From Cyanobacteria bacterium UBA791 (GTDB taxonomy: Bacteria; Cyanobacteriota; Vampirovibrionia; Gastranaerophilales; Gastranaerophilaceae): a DNA stretch of 63,521 bases. The stretch is from contig DBIX01000032.1 in the NCBI GenBank assembly GCA_002297005.1, forward strand, positions 1 to 63,521, written 5' to 3'. The stretch's first letter is position 1, and every line of letters starts with the position of its first letter. Of this stretch, positions 31,110-39,464 are shown one piece after another. The notes below the pieces were generated by a model. That model searched no databases and had not been told where the DNA came from. It worked only from the letters and a program-made list of their open reading frames with translations. Both the position numbers and the translations under genes were made by a program.

Positions 31110-31436
31110 TTACGGCAAAGTTGCAGGCCAAATAAAACAGAGTATTATAAAACTAAAAATTAATACAAAACAGAAATTTATTGACGTTATTATCCAATCT
31201 TTTTTGTTTTTATTTTTTGAAAGGAGTTTTAAGGCAAGAGTAGTAACTTGGATAATATAACTTATAGGAATAACTATAAGATAAAGTATCAAAAATAATA
31301 CAAAAACAAAATATAAGTAGCGATAACTTTCTGCAGGTGTTAAATCTGAAAAAATTAGCGAAAGTATTGGTACTAACAATGAAGCAATAAATACTATTGC
31401 TGATACTATAAATGTTTTATCAGTTTTATTTAGCAT
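31110..31436 (-). CDS. Small membrane protein (leaderless start)
   Basis: The 108 residues have three predicted membrane helices (about 9-30, 42-68, 88-105) with a Lys-rich loop (KLLSKNKNKKDW). Its stop abuts the stop of the convergent membrane protein at 31109 without a gap. On the minus strand TACAAT (31448-31443) ends exactly 6 nt before the ATG and no ribosome site is present. Function unknown. Confidence 0.6.
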   Translation of the reverse strand: MLNKTDKTFIVSAIVFIASLLVPILSLIFSDLTPAESYRYLYFVFVLFLILYLIVIPISYIIQVTTLALKLLSKNKNKKDWIITSINFCFVLIFSFIILCFIWPATLP

Positions 31437-31537
31437 ATATCTATTGTAGCATGGTTTTTGTCTTAATTAATTTTATATCCAGTAGTGCATTTAAAATTCT
31501 TTTTTTGTTGTAAAATAAAAGAAAAAAGGAATTAGAT

Positions 31538-32920
31538 ATGCTAAAATTACACAATACATTTACAGACAAGACAGAAGAATTTAACACAATCGAGCCAAAC
31601 AAAGTTAAAATGTATGTTTGTGGACCTACAGTATATGACAATGCTCACTTAGGTCACGCTCGTTGTTATATCACTTGGGACGTTTTATACAGATATTTAA
31701 AATTTAAAGGTTATGATGTAACTTATTGCCGTAACGTTACAGACGTAGACGACAAAATTCTTAAAAAAGCTGAAAAAGAAAATAAAACTCCAGAAGAAGT
31801 TTCAAAATATTGGTACAAGGCTTTTGAAAACAGCATGAAAGCTTTAAACACTTTAAAACCAGATATTGAGCCATTTGCTACAAAAACTCTTGGTGAAATG
31901 ATTTCTATCGTAAAAGACTTAATCAAAAATGGTTATGCGTACGAAGCTGGTGGAGATGTATATTTCAGAGTTAAAAAGTTCAAAAACTATGGTATGCTTT
32001 CAAAACAACCTATTGACCAATTAGAAAGTGGCGCAAGAGTTGAAGTTGGTGATTTAAAAGAAGATCCACTTGATTTTGCGTTATGGAAAAAAGATGAAAA
32101 ATTTGGTTATAATTCACCATGGGGTGTGGGTCGTCCTGGTTGGCATATTGAATGTTCTGCAATGAGTAGAAAATACTTAGGCAAAACTATTGATATTCAC
32201 GCAGGTGGTGCAGACTTAATCTTCCCTCACCATGAAAACGAAATTGCTCAATCAGAATGTGCAAATGGTTGCAAATTTGTAAATTACTGGTTGCACAATG
32301 GTTTTGTAACAATTAACAATGAAAAAATGTCAAAATCATTAGGTAATTTCTTAACTATTGATGAATTATTAAAAACTTATGATGCAAATACAATCAGATT
32401 ATTTATTTTAACAAATCATTATCGTATGCCAGTTGAATTTTCTGATGAAGTTTTGACTTCAGCTTCAAATGGTGTAAAAAGATTGTTGAATGCTAAGGCT
32501 ACAAAAATTGATGACTCACTTGATTTGACTCAATTTGAAGAATACAAACAATTCGTTGAAGCTATGGATGATGACTTGAATACATCAAAAGCTTTGGCAG
32601 TTTTATTTGATTTGGTAAATAAAGCAAATAAGGATGTACCTTATGCTTATACATTATTGGTTAAATTAGCTGAAACTCTTGGCTTTAATATGACAAAAAC
32701 TTCTCTTTCAGAAGAAGAATTAGAAGAAAAAGTTTCTGAAATTTCTTCAAAATTAGGTGAAAATCTTTCATCAATGGATGAATTAATTTCTCTAAGAAAA
32801 AATGCTAGAGAAGAAAAGAACTGGGATTTAGCTGACAAAATTCGTTTAGCTTGTGATGAAGTAGGAATTATTTTAAAAGATTCAAAGGAAGGAACAACTT
32901 GGGAATTAAAAAATTCTTAG
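31538..32920 (+). CDS. cysS: Cysteinyl-tRNA synthetase
   Basis: This 460-residue class I synthetase charges tRNA-Cys. H-L-G-H-A-R (HIGH box) and K-M-S-K-S-L-G-N are intact. The zinc ligands are seen at C30 (VCGPTVYDN), C in H-I-E-C-S-A-M-S, and the H-H-E-N-E-I-A-Q-S-E motif. The C-terminal DALR region is present. AAGGAA lies before the ATG. Its end overlaps the next gene by 22 nt. Confidence 0.97.
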   Translation: MLKLHNTFTDKTEEFNTIEPNKVKMYVCGPTVYDNAHLGHARCYITWDVLYRYLKFKGYDVTYCRNVTDVDDKILKKAEKENKTPEEVSKYWYKAFENSMKALNTLKPDIEPFATKTLGEMISIVKDLIKNGYAYEAGGDVYFRVKKFKNYGMLSKQPIDQLESGARVEVGDLKEDPLDFALWKKDEKFGYNSPWGVGRPGWHIECSAMSRKYLGKTIDIHAGGADLIFPHHENEIAQSECANGCKFVNYWLHNGFVTINNEKMSKSLGNFLTIDELLKTYDANTIRLFILTNHYRMPVEFSDEVLTSASNGVKRLLNAKATKIDDSLDLTQFEEYKQFVEAMDDDLNTSKALAVLFDLVNKANKDVPYAYTLLVKLAETLGFNMTKTSLSEEELEEKVSEISSKLGENLSSMDELISLRKNAREEKNWDLADKIRLACDEVGIILKDSKEGTTWELKNS

Positions 32921-34557
32921 GAATATTAATTTTAACAATTGCATTTTTCTTCTCAAGCCTTTGTGTTCAGGCTCAAACGGTTAGAGTTGGCATTAGTAAT
33001 CAAAGTTTTTCTGTTCTTGATTATTCAGATATTACTTTGTTTGCACTTAGTACGGTATATGTTTATGACAAGGATACAAATAAAGAATTACTAAAACTGG
33101 ATAGAGAAACAAATTTTCAAATAACTTTGAAAGATGGTAAATTTACTATTTCAACGGATGAACTAAAGAAACCAATTAAAAATGAGGGAAATCTTTTAGT
33201 TGTTTCTCCGACTGGCTGGTTGGGTGTTAACGGTTTAAAAAGAGCTGGGAAGCAAGCATATTACCGTGGCAAGTTTGAAATTTTAAAATCAGAAAAGAAA
33301 AAAGACAGATTTTATTTAGTAAATGTTCTTGATTCAGAAGAATATTTAAGAGGTGTTGTTCCAAATGAAATGCCTGTAAGCTTTGGTTTACAAGCATTAA
33401 AAGCACAAACTGTTGCTGCAAGAAACTATGTTCTTTCACCTCGTACAAAAGCTTATAAAGAGTTTGACGTGAATGATAGTGTTGCGAGCCAAGTTTATTT
33501 TGGTGCAAATACAGAAAAATCTCTTTCAAATCAAGCTATTGCAGAAACAAATGGCATTGTTGCACTTTATGACTGGAATTTGATTTTAGCTCAATATTCT
33601 TCAACAGCTGGTGGTTATACTGAATATTATGACAATGTTTATGGCGATGCTAAAAGAATAACGAAACCATATCTTGTAGCTGTTCCTGATAGTCCTGAAA
33701 TTAAACCTCTAAGAACACAAGAGGATGTAAGAGAATTTTATATGAACACTCCAAAAGGTTTGTATGATTCAAAATCTCCGTATTATCGTTGGTCAAGAGA
33801 GTGGTCAAAAGCTGAATTAGAAGAAGTCTTAGTAAAAAATCTTCCAAAATATGCAGGCTCATCAAATGTTGTTCCTGAAAATAAAGAGGTGAAAACTCCA
33901 AAAGATTTACAAGATATTGTTATTAAAAAACACGGTATTTCAGGTAAAATTATCGAAATGGAAATTGTGTTCAAAAATAACAAATACAAGGTTACAAGAG
34001 AATTAGTTATAAGAAGATTATTTACAAAAGACGGCAGAGCTTTACCATCTGCAAATGTTTATTTTGATAAAGTTTATTCAGAAGGATTATTTACTAAGAA
34101 AGAACTTGATACAATAACTGCTTATGGTGGTGGTTTTGGTCATGGTGTTGGAATGAGCCAATACGGTGCTGGATATATGGCAACTGAATTAAAAATGCCT
34201 TATTCAAAAATCCTAAGACATTATTATACAGACATTTCTCTTGCTACAATGCCAGTTGTGATTTCAAATGCACCATCTCAAAGAGTTGCCACTCAAAAAT
34301 TCTTTGTAACTCAAAAAAGTGCGAGATTAGTTATTAATAATAAATTCCAAATTGGTAAAATTTTGGTTAATATAAATGGCAAAGAAGTAATGATTTTACT
34401 AGAAAAACATATCTTACCATCACATAAATTTGATGCGGTAGATATTTCAAAATATTTAAAAAAGGGTGAAAATGTTATCACTTATTCTTATCCAAGTGAA
34501 GAGGGTAATAATAAAGAGATAAAAGTGTATGTAGAACTTACAGGTGAAGATGAATAG
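32899..34557 (+). CDS. Exported SpoIID/LytB-domain protein
   Basis: The 552-residue protein has a signal peptide (KKFLGILILTIAFFFSSLCVQA). The SpoIID domain includes Y-L-R-G-V-V-P-N-E-M-P, A-L-K-A-Q-T-V-A-A-R-N-Y, S-T-A-G-G-Y-T-E and G-H-G-V-G-M-S-Q-Y-G-A. SpoIID-type enzymes are peptidoglycan lytic transglycosylases. In non-sporulating diderms they are thought to act on stripped glycan strands during division or remodelling. The start is TTG at 32899, with AAGGA about 8 nt upstream; no later ATG leaves a complete signal. It overlaps cysS by 22 nt and murJ by 8 nt, so the four genes to 36705 form a tight operon. Confidence 0.9.
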   Translation: MGIKKFLGILILTIAFFFSSLCVQAQTVRVGISNQSFSVLDYSDITLFALSTVYVYDKDTNKELLKLDRETNFQITLKDGKFTISTDELKKPIKNEGNLLVVSPTGWLGVNGLKRAGKQAYYRGKFEILKSEKKKDRFYLVNVLDSEEYLRGVVPNEMPVSFGLQALKAQTVAARNYVLSPRTKAYKEFDVNDSVASQVYFGANTEKSLSNQAIAETNGIVALYDWNLILAQYSSTAGGYTEYYDNVYGDAKRITKPYLVAVPDSPEIKPLRTQEDVREFYMNTPKGLYDSKSPYYRWSREWSKAELEEVLVKNLPKYAGSSNVVPENKEVKTPKDLQDIVIKKHGISGKIIEMEIVFKNNKYKVTRELVIRRLFTKDGRALPSANVYFDKVYSEGLFTKKELDTITAYGGGFGHGVGMSQYGAGYMATELKMPYSKILRHYYTDISLATMPVVISNAPSQRVATQKFFVTQKSARLVINNKFQIGKILVNINGKEVMILLEKHILPSHKFDAVDISKYLKKGENVITYSYPSEEGNNKEIKVYVELTGEDE

Positions 34558-36130
34558 CGAAACAAAAACGACGACTACTATTTTAAAAGCAGCTTGGATA
34601 ATAGCTGTTGTTACTGTATTTAGTAAATTACTTGGATTTGTCAGAGATGTTATTGTAGCAAATTATTATGGTGCTTCAACAGTATCTGATGCATATTTTT
34701 ATGCATATCAAATTCCAGCTCTTGCAGTAATTCTTTTAGGCGGTGTTGGTGGGCCTTTCCATAGTTCTACAGTTGCTGTTTTTTCAAAAATAATACCAAA
34801 TTTTAACGTTAAAGCTCCGGAAAATGCAAAAAGATTATTTAACACATTTGTAACTGCAAGTTTTATTTTCTTCTTGTTTTTATCAATTTTGTTTTTCGTA
34901 TTTTCTGAACAAATAATGTCTATAATTATTTCAGGCGAAAGTAATGCAGAATTAATACATTTGGCATCAAATCACTTGAAATTAATGACACCGACAATTT
35001 TAATAGGTGGCCTTGTTGGTATTATGTACGGTATTTTGGTTACTTATAATGAATTTTTGATACCGAACCTTTCTCCAATGATGGTTAGTTTTGTAATCAT
35101 TGGAACATTAATGGCAACTGGCGGTGATAAAACAGGTTATGTGCTTGCTGGTGCTACTATGGTGGGTGCATGTTGCCAATTATTATTACAATTACCAAAG
35201 GTTATTAAATTAGGATTTAATTTTAAACCTAATTTTGAATTTTTTAATAATCCTAATTTTAAAACAATATTAGAACTATTATTCCCAGCTGTTTTAAGTT
35301 CAACAGTAGGTCAAATTCATATTTACGTGGATATGTTCTTTGCATCTTCTCTAGAAGAGGGTGCTTGGACAGCGATTGGTTTTGCAAATAGAATTTTCCA
35401 ATTCCCAGTTGGAATTTTGGTTACTGCATTTTTAGTTCCATTATTCCCAGTATTTTCAAAACTTGTAGGACAAAAAGATTGGGATGGTATTAGAACATAC
35501 TTTAACAAGGGTGTTGGGGTATTATTATTAGCTGCAATTCCTGTTATTATCGGTATAATTTGTGTTGGACAAGATGCAGTTGCACTTGTATTCCAAAGAG
35601 GTGCATTCGATAGTAATGCAACATTTATGGTAACAGAGGCTTTATGGTTCTTATCTGTTTCTATAATTCCTTATGTTTTCAGAGATTCAATAACAAGAGT
35701 ATTTTATTCTTTTAATGACTCAAAAACACCTTTTATCGTGGCTTTTAGCTCTATTGTTTTAAAAGCTGTATTAAATATGCTATTAGTCAAACGACTAGGT
35801 ATTGCAGGTATTACTCTTTCAACTTCTCTAGTAACTCTGTTTAATGCGGTACTTTTAGGTATTTTAATTTCTAAACAGATAAAAATGGATTACAGAAGTT
35901 TATTCAAGAATTTCTTTAAAATGTGTGTTGCTGGTGCAATAACTCTTTGTATTTGTTATTTCTTGAGCTATATGATGGATAAACTTCAAATGCAAGCTCA
36001 GTTATTAGAAATTCTAAAAATTTGTACAGTTGGACTTGTTTGTATTATAATTTATATTGGTCTAAATTTATTGTTTAGAAATGAGTATGTATTAGAGTTA
36101 AAAAATAGATTAGTGAAGGCGAAAAAATGA
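34550..36130 (+). CDS. murJ: Lipid II flippase MurJ (MviN)
   Basis: This MOP-superfamily protein, about 14 membrane helices over 526 residues, flips the peptidoglycan precursor lipid II. Family features: S-K-L-L-G-F-V-R-D-V-I-V-A-N-Y-Y-G at the start, G-G-V-G-G-P-F, and R-V-F-Y-S-F-N-D-S-K-T-P in the second half. I use the ATG at 34550 that overlaps the previous stop; a GTG two codons earlier is also possible. It overlaps tsaC by ATGA. Confidence 0.93.
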   Translation: MNSETKTTTTILKAAWIIAVVTVFSKLLGFVRDVIVANYYGASTVSDAYFYAYQIPALAVILLGGVGGPFHSSTVAVFSKIIPNFNVKAPENAKRLFNTFVTASFIFFLFLSILFFVFSEQIMSIIISGESNAELIHLASNHLKLMTPTILIGGLVGIMYGILVTYNEFLIPNLSPMMVSFVIIGTLMATGGDKTGYVLAGATMVGACCQLLLQLPKVIKLGFNFKPNFEFFNNPNFKTILELLFPAVLSSTVGQIHIYVDMFFASSLEEGAWTAIGFANRIFQFPVGILVTAFLVPLFPVFSKLVGQKDWDGIRTYFNKGVGVLLLAAIPVIIGIICVGQDAVALVFQRGAFDSNATFMVTEALWFLSVSIIPYVFRDSITRVFYSFNDSKTPFIVAFSSIVLKAVLNMLLVKRLGIAGITLSTSLVTLFNAVLLGILISKQIKMDYRSLFKNFFKMCVAGAITLCICYFLSYMMDKLQMQAQLLEILKICTVGLVCIIIYIGLNLLFRNEYVLELKNRLVKAKK

Positions 36131-36705
36131 TTTTTGAAAAAGATAAGATTATAAAAATTTTAAATAATGACGGTATTATTGCATTCGTAACCGATACTGT
36201 TTGGGGTCTTGGTTGTTTACCAACAAGTGAACGTGGTTGTAAAAGAATTTATGAAATCAAACAAAGAGATCAAAGAAAACCTCTAATTTTGATGTCTAAT
36301 TCTATTTATAATTTAGTAAAATATGTAGAATCAGTTCCTGCAAAAGCTGATGAATATATTAACCAATATGTTCCAGGGGCTTTGACTCTTGTTATGAAAA
36401 AAAGTGAAAGAGTTCCAAACTGGTTATCATCAAATATGGATACAATCGGTATTAGAGTTCCTAAAAATGATACTTTTAAAGCTCTTTGCGATTTTATTCC
36501 TGGCAGAGTTTTAGCAACAACAAGTGCAAATATTTCTGGTGAAAAACCAGCGTTAACTTACGAAGATGTTGTAAAAAATTACAACTTAAAAGTTGATTAT
36601 GTTGTAGAAGATTTTGGAAACAAGGCAACAGGCGTTGCTTCAACCGTAGCAGGCGTTTTTGATGACGAAACAGTAATTTTCCGTCAAGGTAAAATTAAAT
36701 TGTAA
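36127..36705 (+). CDS. tsaC: L-threonylcarbamoyladenylate synthase (TsaC/Sua5 domain)
   Basis: The 192-residue protein makes the threonylcarbamoyl-AMP used for the t6A modification of ANN-decoding tRNAs. Motifs: F-V-T-D-T-V-W-G-L-G-C-L (family PTDTVYGLG), K-Q-R-D-Q-R-K-P-L-I-L, P-G-A-L-T-L-V, I-G-I-R-V-P and T-T-S-A-N-I-S-G. Length fits TsaC without the Sua5 extension. It overlaps murJ by 4 nt. Confidence 0.93.
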   Translation: MIFEKDKIIKILNNDGIIAFVTDTVWGLGCLPTSERGCKRIYEIKQRDQRKPLILMSNSIYNLVKYVESVPAKADEYINQYVPGALTLVMKKSERVPNWLSSNMDTIGIRVPKNDTFKALCDFIPGRVLATTSANISGEKPALTYEDVVKNYNLKVDYVVEDFGNKATGVASTVAGVFDDETVIFRQGKIKL

Positions 36706-36812
36706 ACAATTGTAAACTGTTCAAAATCATGGTAGCAAAAAAAATTTTGAGGGGTGTTATATACATGCATACAGAGAGTATGCAGAGTATTGTAGACTAA
36801 TAGGTCAGGAAA

Positions 36813-37190
36813 ATGGTAGATAATAGAGCAGCAGGATTTTATGGAATAGGCGGTGCTTTTAATTTTAGAAGTGGCGATATTTCTGGTACAGCGGCTTCTT
36901 TACAAGACGATAAACAAGGTCAAGGTAACGAATATTATCAACAACGTAAAGATAAGGAAGAACAAAAAGCTCCTGTAAATACCTCTCCATACGTTGATAG
37001 AAGTGCACAACTTAGTGCTACTTTGAGTTCTTTAGCAATGCTCAATGTTGCTAATGTTTTGAATTCAAAAATGCGAGCGAGAGATTTAGATAAAATTTAT
37101 GATTACGATGAAGATAAAATAGAACCTTCAAAAGAAGAAGAATTGGTTTATAGGGTTTCCAATATAAAGAGAGATAAAAAAGAAAATTAA
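36813..37190 (+). CDS. Small soluble protein of unknown function
   Basis: This 125-residue protein starts M-V-D-N-R-A-A-G-F-Y-G-I-G-G-A-F-N-F. A Gln/Lys-rich disordered stretch (QGQGNEYYQQRKDKEEQK) is followed by a helix S-A-Q-L-S-A-T-L-S-S-L-A-M-L-N-V-A-N-V-L and a charged tail. CAGGA precedes the ATG. Upstream lie TTGTAAACAATTGTAAAC (36702-36719), also found at 63449-63466, and a hairpin TGCATAC/GTATGCA (36766-36784). No family recognised. Confidence 0.65.
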   Translation: MVDNRAAGFYGIGGAFNFRSGDISGTAASLQDDKQGQGNEYYQQRKDKEEQKAPVNTSPYVDRSAQLSATLSSLAMLNVANVLNSKMRARDLDKIYDYDEDKIEPSKEEELVYRVSNIKRDKKEN

Positions 37191-37217
37191 AGTTTTAAGA
37201 GAGATGAGATAAAATAG

Positions 37218-37250
37218 AAAAGTTCAAGTTCTTACTTGGACTTTTTTATT
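37218..37250 (+). terminator. Intrinsic terminator
   Basis: AAAAGTTCAAG pairs with CTTGGACTTTT, followed by a T-run; it ends the 36813 transcript. Confidence 0.85.
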
Positions 37251-37273
37251 TTAATATTTATCTTGAACATAAA

Positions 37274-37299
37274 AAAGACCGAGGTTTAAATCGGTCTTT
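37274..37299 (-). terminator. Terminator of the bamA-skp-flhAC-malQ block
   Basis: AAAGACCGA and TCGGTCTTT form the stem; on the minus strand it is followed by TTT, 28 nt after the stop of the MalQ-like gene. Confidence 0.75.
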
Positions 37300-37326
37300 A
37301 TCTTCGTTTATTTAATGTTTTCGCTT

Positions 37327-39429
37327 TTAAGCTTTTACTTTTTCTTGTCTAACTTCTTTTTTCATTTGTGTTTCAAAAGGGTTTGAAACATTTTTATTTT
37401 CAACTTTCTTTTCTGCTTTTACTTGTTTTTGTTGAACTTTAGAATGTTTCGTTTGTTCAGGTTCTTTTTCTTTTAAGATGTTTTTAAATTTATCAAGTTT
37501 TCCTAAAAGTGGATTTAACTTGTTATTCAAATCGTTTCTCAAAGAATTTGCTTTATTTTGGTCATAACTAATTTTTGCAACATCCATTCCTGATTTTGCT
37601 CTTACTGCTTGACCTAAAATTTCAGGCATATTTAGTGCATAACTGTTTTCATCTTGTAATGCTCTATAATAATCATCTTCAAAATCGTTATCTACACGAA
37701 GTTTCCAGTTTTTATCGTTAGCTTGACCGCCCATGTTATATGTTTTGTTTATACCTAAGAAGTCTGAGAACATAATTTGTAAGTTCTTTGTACCTCTAAA
37801 TAATTCAGTAAATTTAGAATCTACACGACTTTGTTTGCTGTTGATAATTTCGTTTCTGTATTCATCTCTGCGAGAACTTGTTGCAGGGTCTGGATTTAAG
37901 TAACCTGCTAAGTAATCAACATTCCATGCATCTGAATTTCTTACCCAGTCTTTTTGAACCATTTCACTTGCTGGTTCAAAGTCATGAGATACAACCAAAC
38001 TCCAGTTTTCTTTTCTTGGTGCATTTTCTGCTCTGCTCCATAGAGTTTGAGTTAAGCCTGGTAAATTTTCCTCGTGATGATATACCCAATCAAAAGCAGG
38101 TGTTGTAGAGCCTAAGTCTTCCCAAACTGCTTCGTTTTTATCGACACCAAATTCTTTGAATGTTGGTAAAACAATTTTGTTTAAAACTTTTTTGAAATTA
38201 CCGTCAGGGTCAATGTCGTTCATATAAGAAACATTGTTTGCCCATAATCTATCACGGTTTACTGCACCGTTAGCGTTTCTGAAGACTGTATTTTCTTTGT
38301 AAATATAAGGGTCAACCAAACCTAATGCGTGGTCAATTCTTACGTTATCATAATTCTTTAATGAATAAGTAATTTTTTCTTTTAATAATTTACCACTTTC
38401 ACCTAAAGAGCCATCTTTATTAAGAAGTTTTTTAGGGTCAAGAACTGGAATACCCCAAGTTTGAGGTGAATTATCAACACCGCCATAAGGACAACCTAAT
38501 TTCCAATCCTTTAAAAAGGCATCTTGGTTAGCCCACACATCACTTTCGTTAAAGCCTACCAATAAATCACCAATATAATTAAATCCAATTTCTTTTCTGT
38601 GTTTTGTATTATCTTTTAATTGTTTATCTGCTAAAAACTGAGTAAATGTGTTTAGTTCTACTTCGTCACCGTGTTTTGCCATGATTTCGGAATAACGCTT
38701 TATTGAATCTTTGTCGCCATTCTTTAATCCTTGAGGTAAATTCTTATCGACCTTGTTCCATATTTCAAAATTTTGGTCGTTATGCATCTTTTTCAGAACT
38801 TTATACAATCCATCATTTTCAACCCAATTTTTATTATCTTCTTTAAAAGCTTGGTATTCTTTGTTCAGTTTTAAGGCATCCTTGTCCTTGTTTGCAACTT
38901 TTGTTTTAAAGTTTCCAAAAGCTTCGCCTAATGCTATATCATAGTTGTCAAAAGCTTTGTCAAAGTCTGTGTAATTGTAGTTTGTATCTTTCGTTTCTTT
39001 ATTTTTTGTTGATACTTTATTATAAGTTTTTTCGCTTAATATTCCTGCATATTTTTTAGTTGTCAGAGGTTCTAAATCAATAAATAATTCGTTTTTAGCA
39101 AATACTTTTGAAATATATGGGGAATTATCTTTTTTACCAATAGAACCACCAGGACCAAGTTGAACAGAGTTAAAACCGTTCATTTTGATAAAATCTACAA
39201 ACTTATCTGCACCCTTTGAATATGGTGAACCAATTGCTGTATCACGGTCTTTTGATGGAAAACTTGAGCCGTGTACAATCATTGATAAATTTTTTACACC
39301 TAAATAATCTAAAGCATCATGGATTGCTTTAGAATATTCTGGTTTTTCTTCTTCTCTTAATTTACGTCCAAAATTAAGATTTTTAGATTGTTTTGGATAT
39401 ATTGGGTTGGATATAGCATGTATTTTCAT
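37327..39429 (-). CDS. 4-alpha-glucanotransferase-like (GH77) protein
   Basis: The 700 residues show the MalQ order: V-H-G-S-S-F-P-S, I-K-M-N-G-F-N-S-V-Q-L-G-P-G-G, N-Y-I-G-D-L-L-V-G-F-N-E-S-D-V-W-A, nucleophile Asp in N-V-R-I-D-H-A-L-G-L, acid/base Glu in W-E-D-L-G-S-T-T-P and the third Asp in V-S-H-D-F-E-P. All three catalytic carboxylates are kept, so glucan transfer is plausible, but surrounding motifs are diverged (SHDFEP instead of THDTxT). The N-terminus (SKNLNFGRK) is a tag-like extension without a signal, and about 70 C-terminal residues are Lys/Glu-rich and probably disordered. It lies 35 nt after the FlhA-domain gene. Confidence 0.82.
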   Translation of the reverse strand: MKIHAISNPIYPKQSKNLNFGRKLREEEKPEYSKAIHDALDYLGVKNLSMIVHGSSFPSKDRDTAIGSPYSKGADKFVDFIKMNGFNSVQLGPGGSIGKKDNSPYISKVFAKNELFIDLEPLTTKKYAGILSEKTYNKVSTKNKETKDTNYNYTDFDKAFDNYDIALGEAFGNFKTKVANKDKDALKLNKEYQAFKEDNKNWVENDGLYKVLKKMHNDQNFEIWNKVDKNLPQGLKNGDKDSIKRYSEIMAKHGDEVELNTFTQFLADKQLKDNTKHRKEIGFNYIGDLLVGFNESDVWANQDAFLKDWKLGCPYGGVDNSPQTWGIPVLDPKKLLNKDGSLGESGKLLKEKITYSLKNYDNVRIDHALGLVDPYIYKENTVFRNANGAVNRDRLWANNVSYMNDIDPDGNFKKVLNKIVLPTFKEFGVDKNEAVWEDLGSTTPAFDWVYHHEENLPGLTQTLWSRAENAPRKENWSLVVSHDFEPASEMVQKDWVRNSDAWNVDYLAGYLNPDPATSSRRDEYRNEIINSKQSRVDSKFTELFRGTKNLQIMFSDFLGINKTYNMGGQANDKNWKLRVDNDFEDDYYRALQDENSYALNMPEILGQAVRAKSGMDVAKISYDQNKANSLRNDLNNKLNPLLGKLDKFKNILKEKEPEQTKHSKVQQKQVKAEKKVENKNVSNPFETQMKKEVRQEKVKA

Positions 39430-39464
39430 ATCAGGTTAAACGTTCCTAAAAAATAAATTTGCTA

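Noticed and set aside
33227..33529. Minus-strand frames inside the SpoIID-like gene (also 33701-33989)
   Set aside because: They are shadows of a well-supported gene with clear SpoIID motifs.
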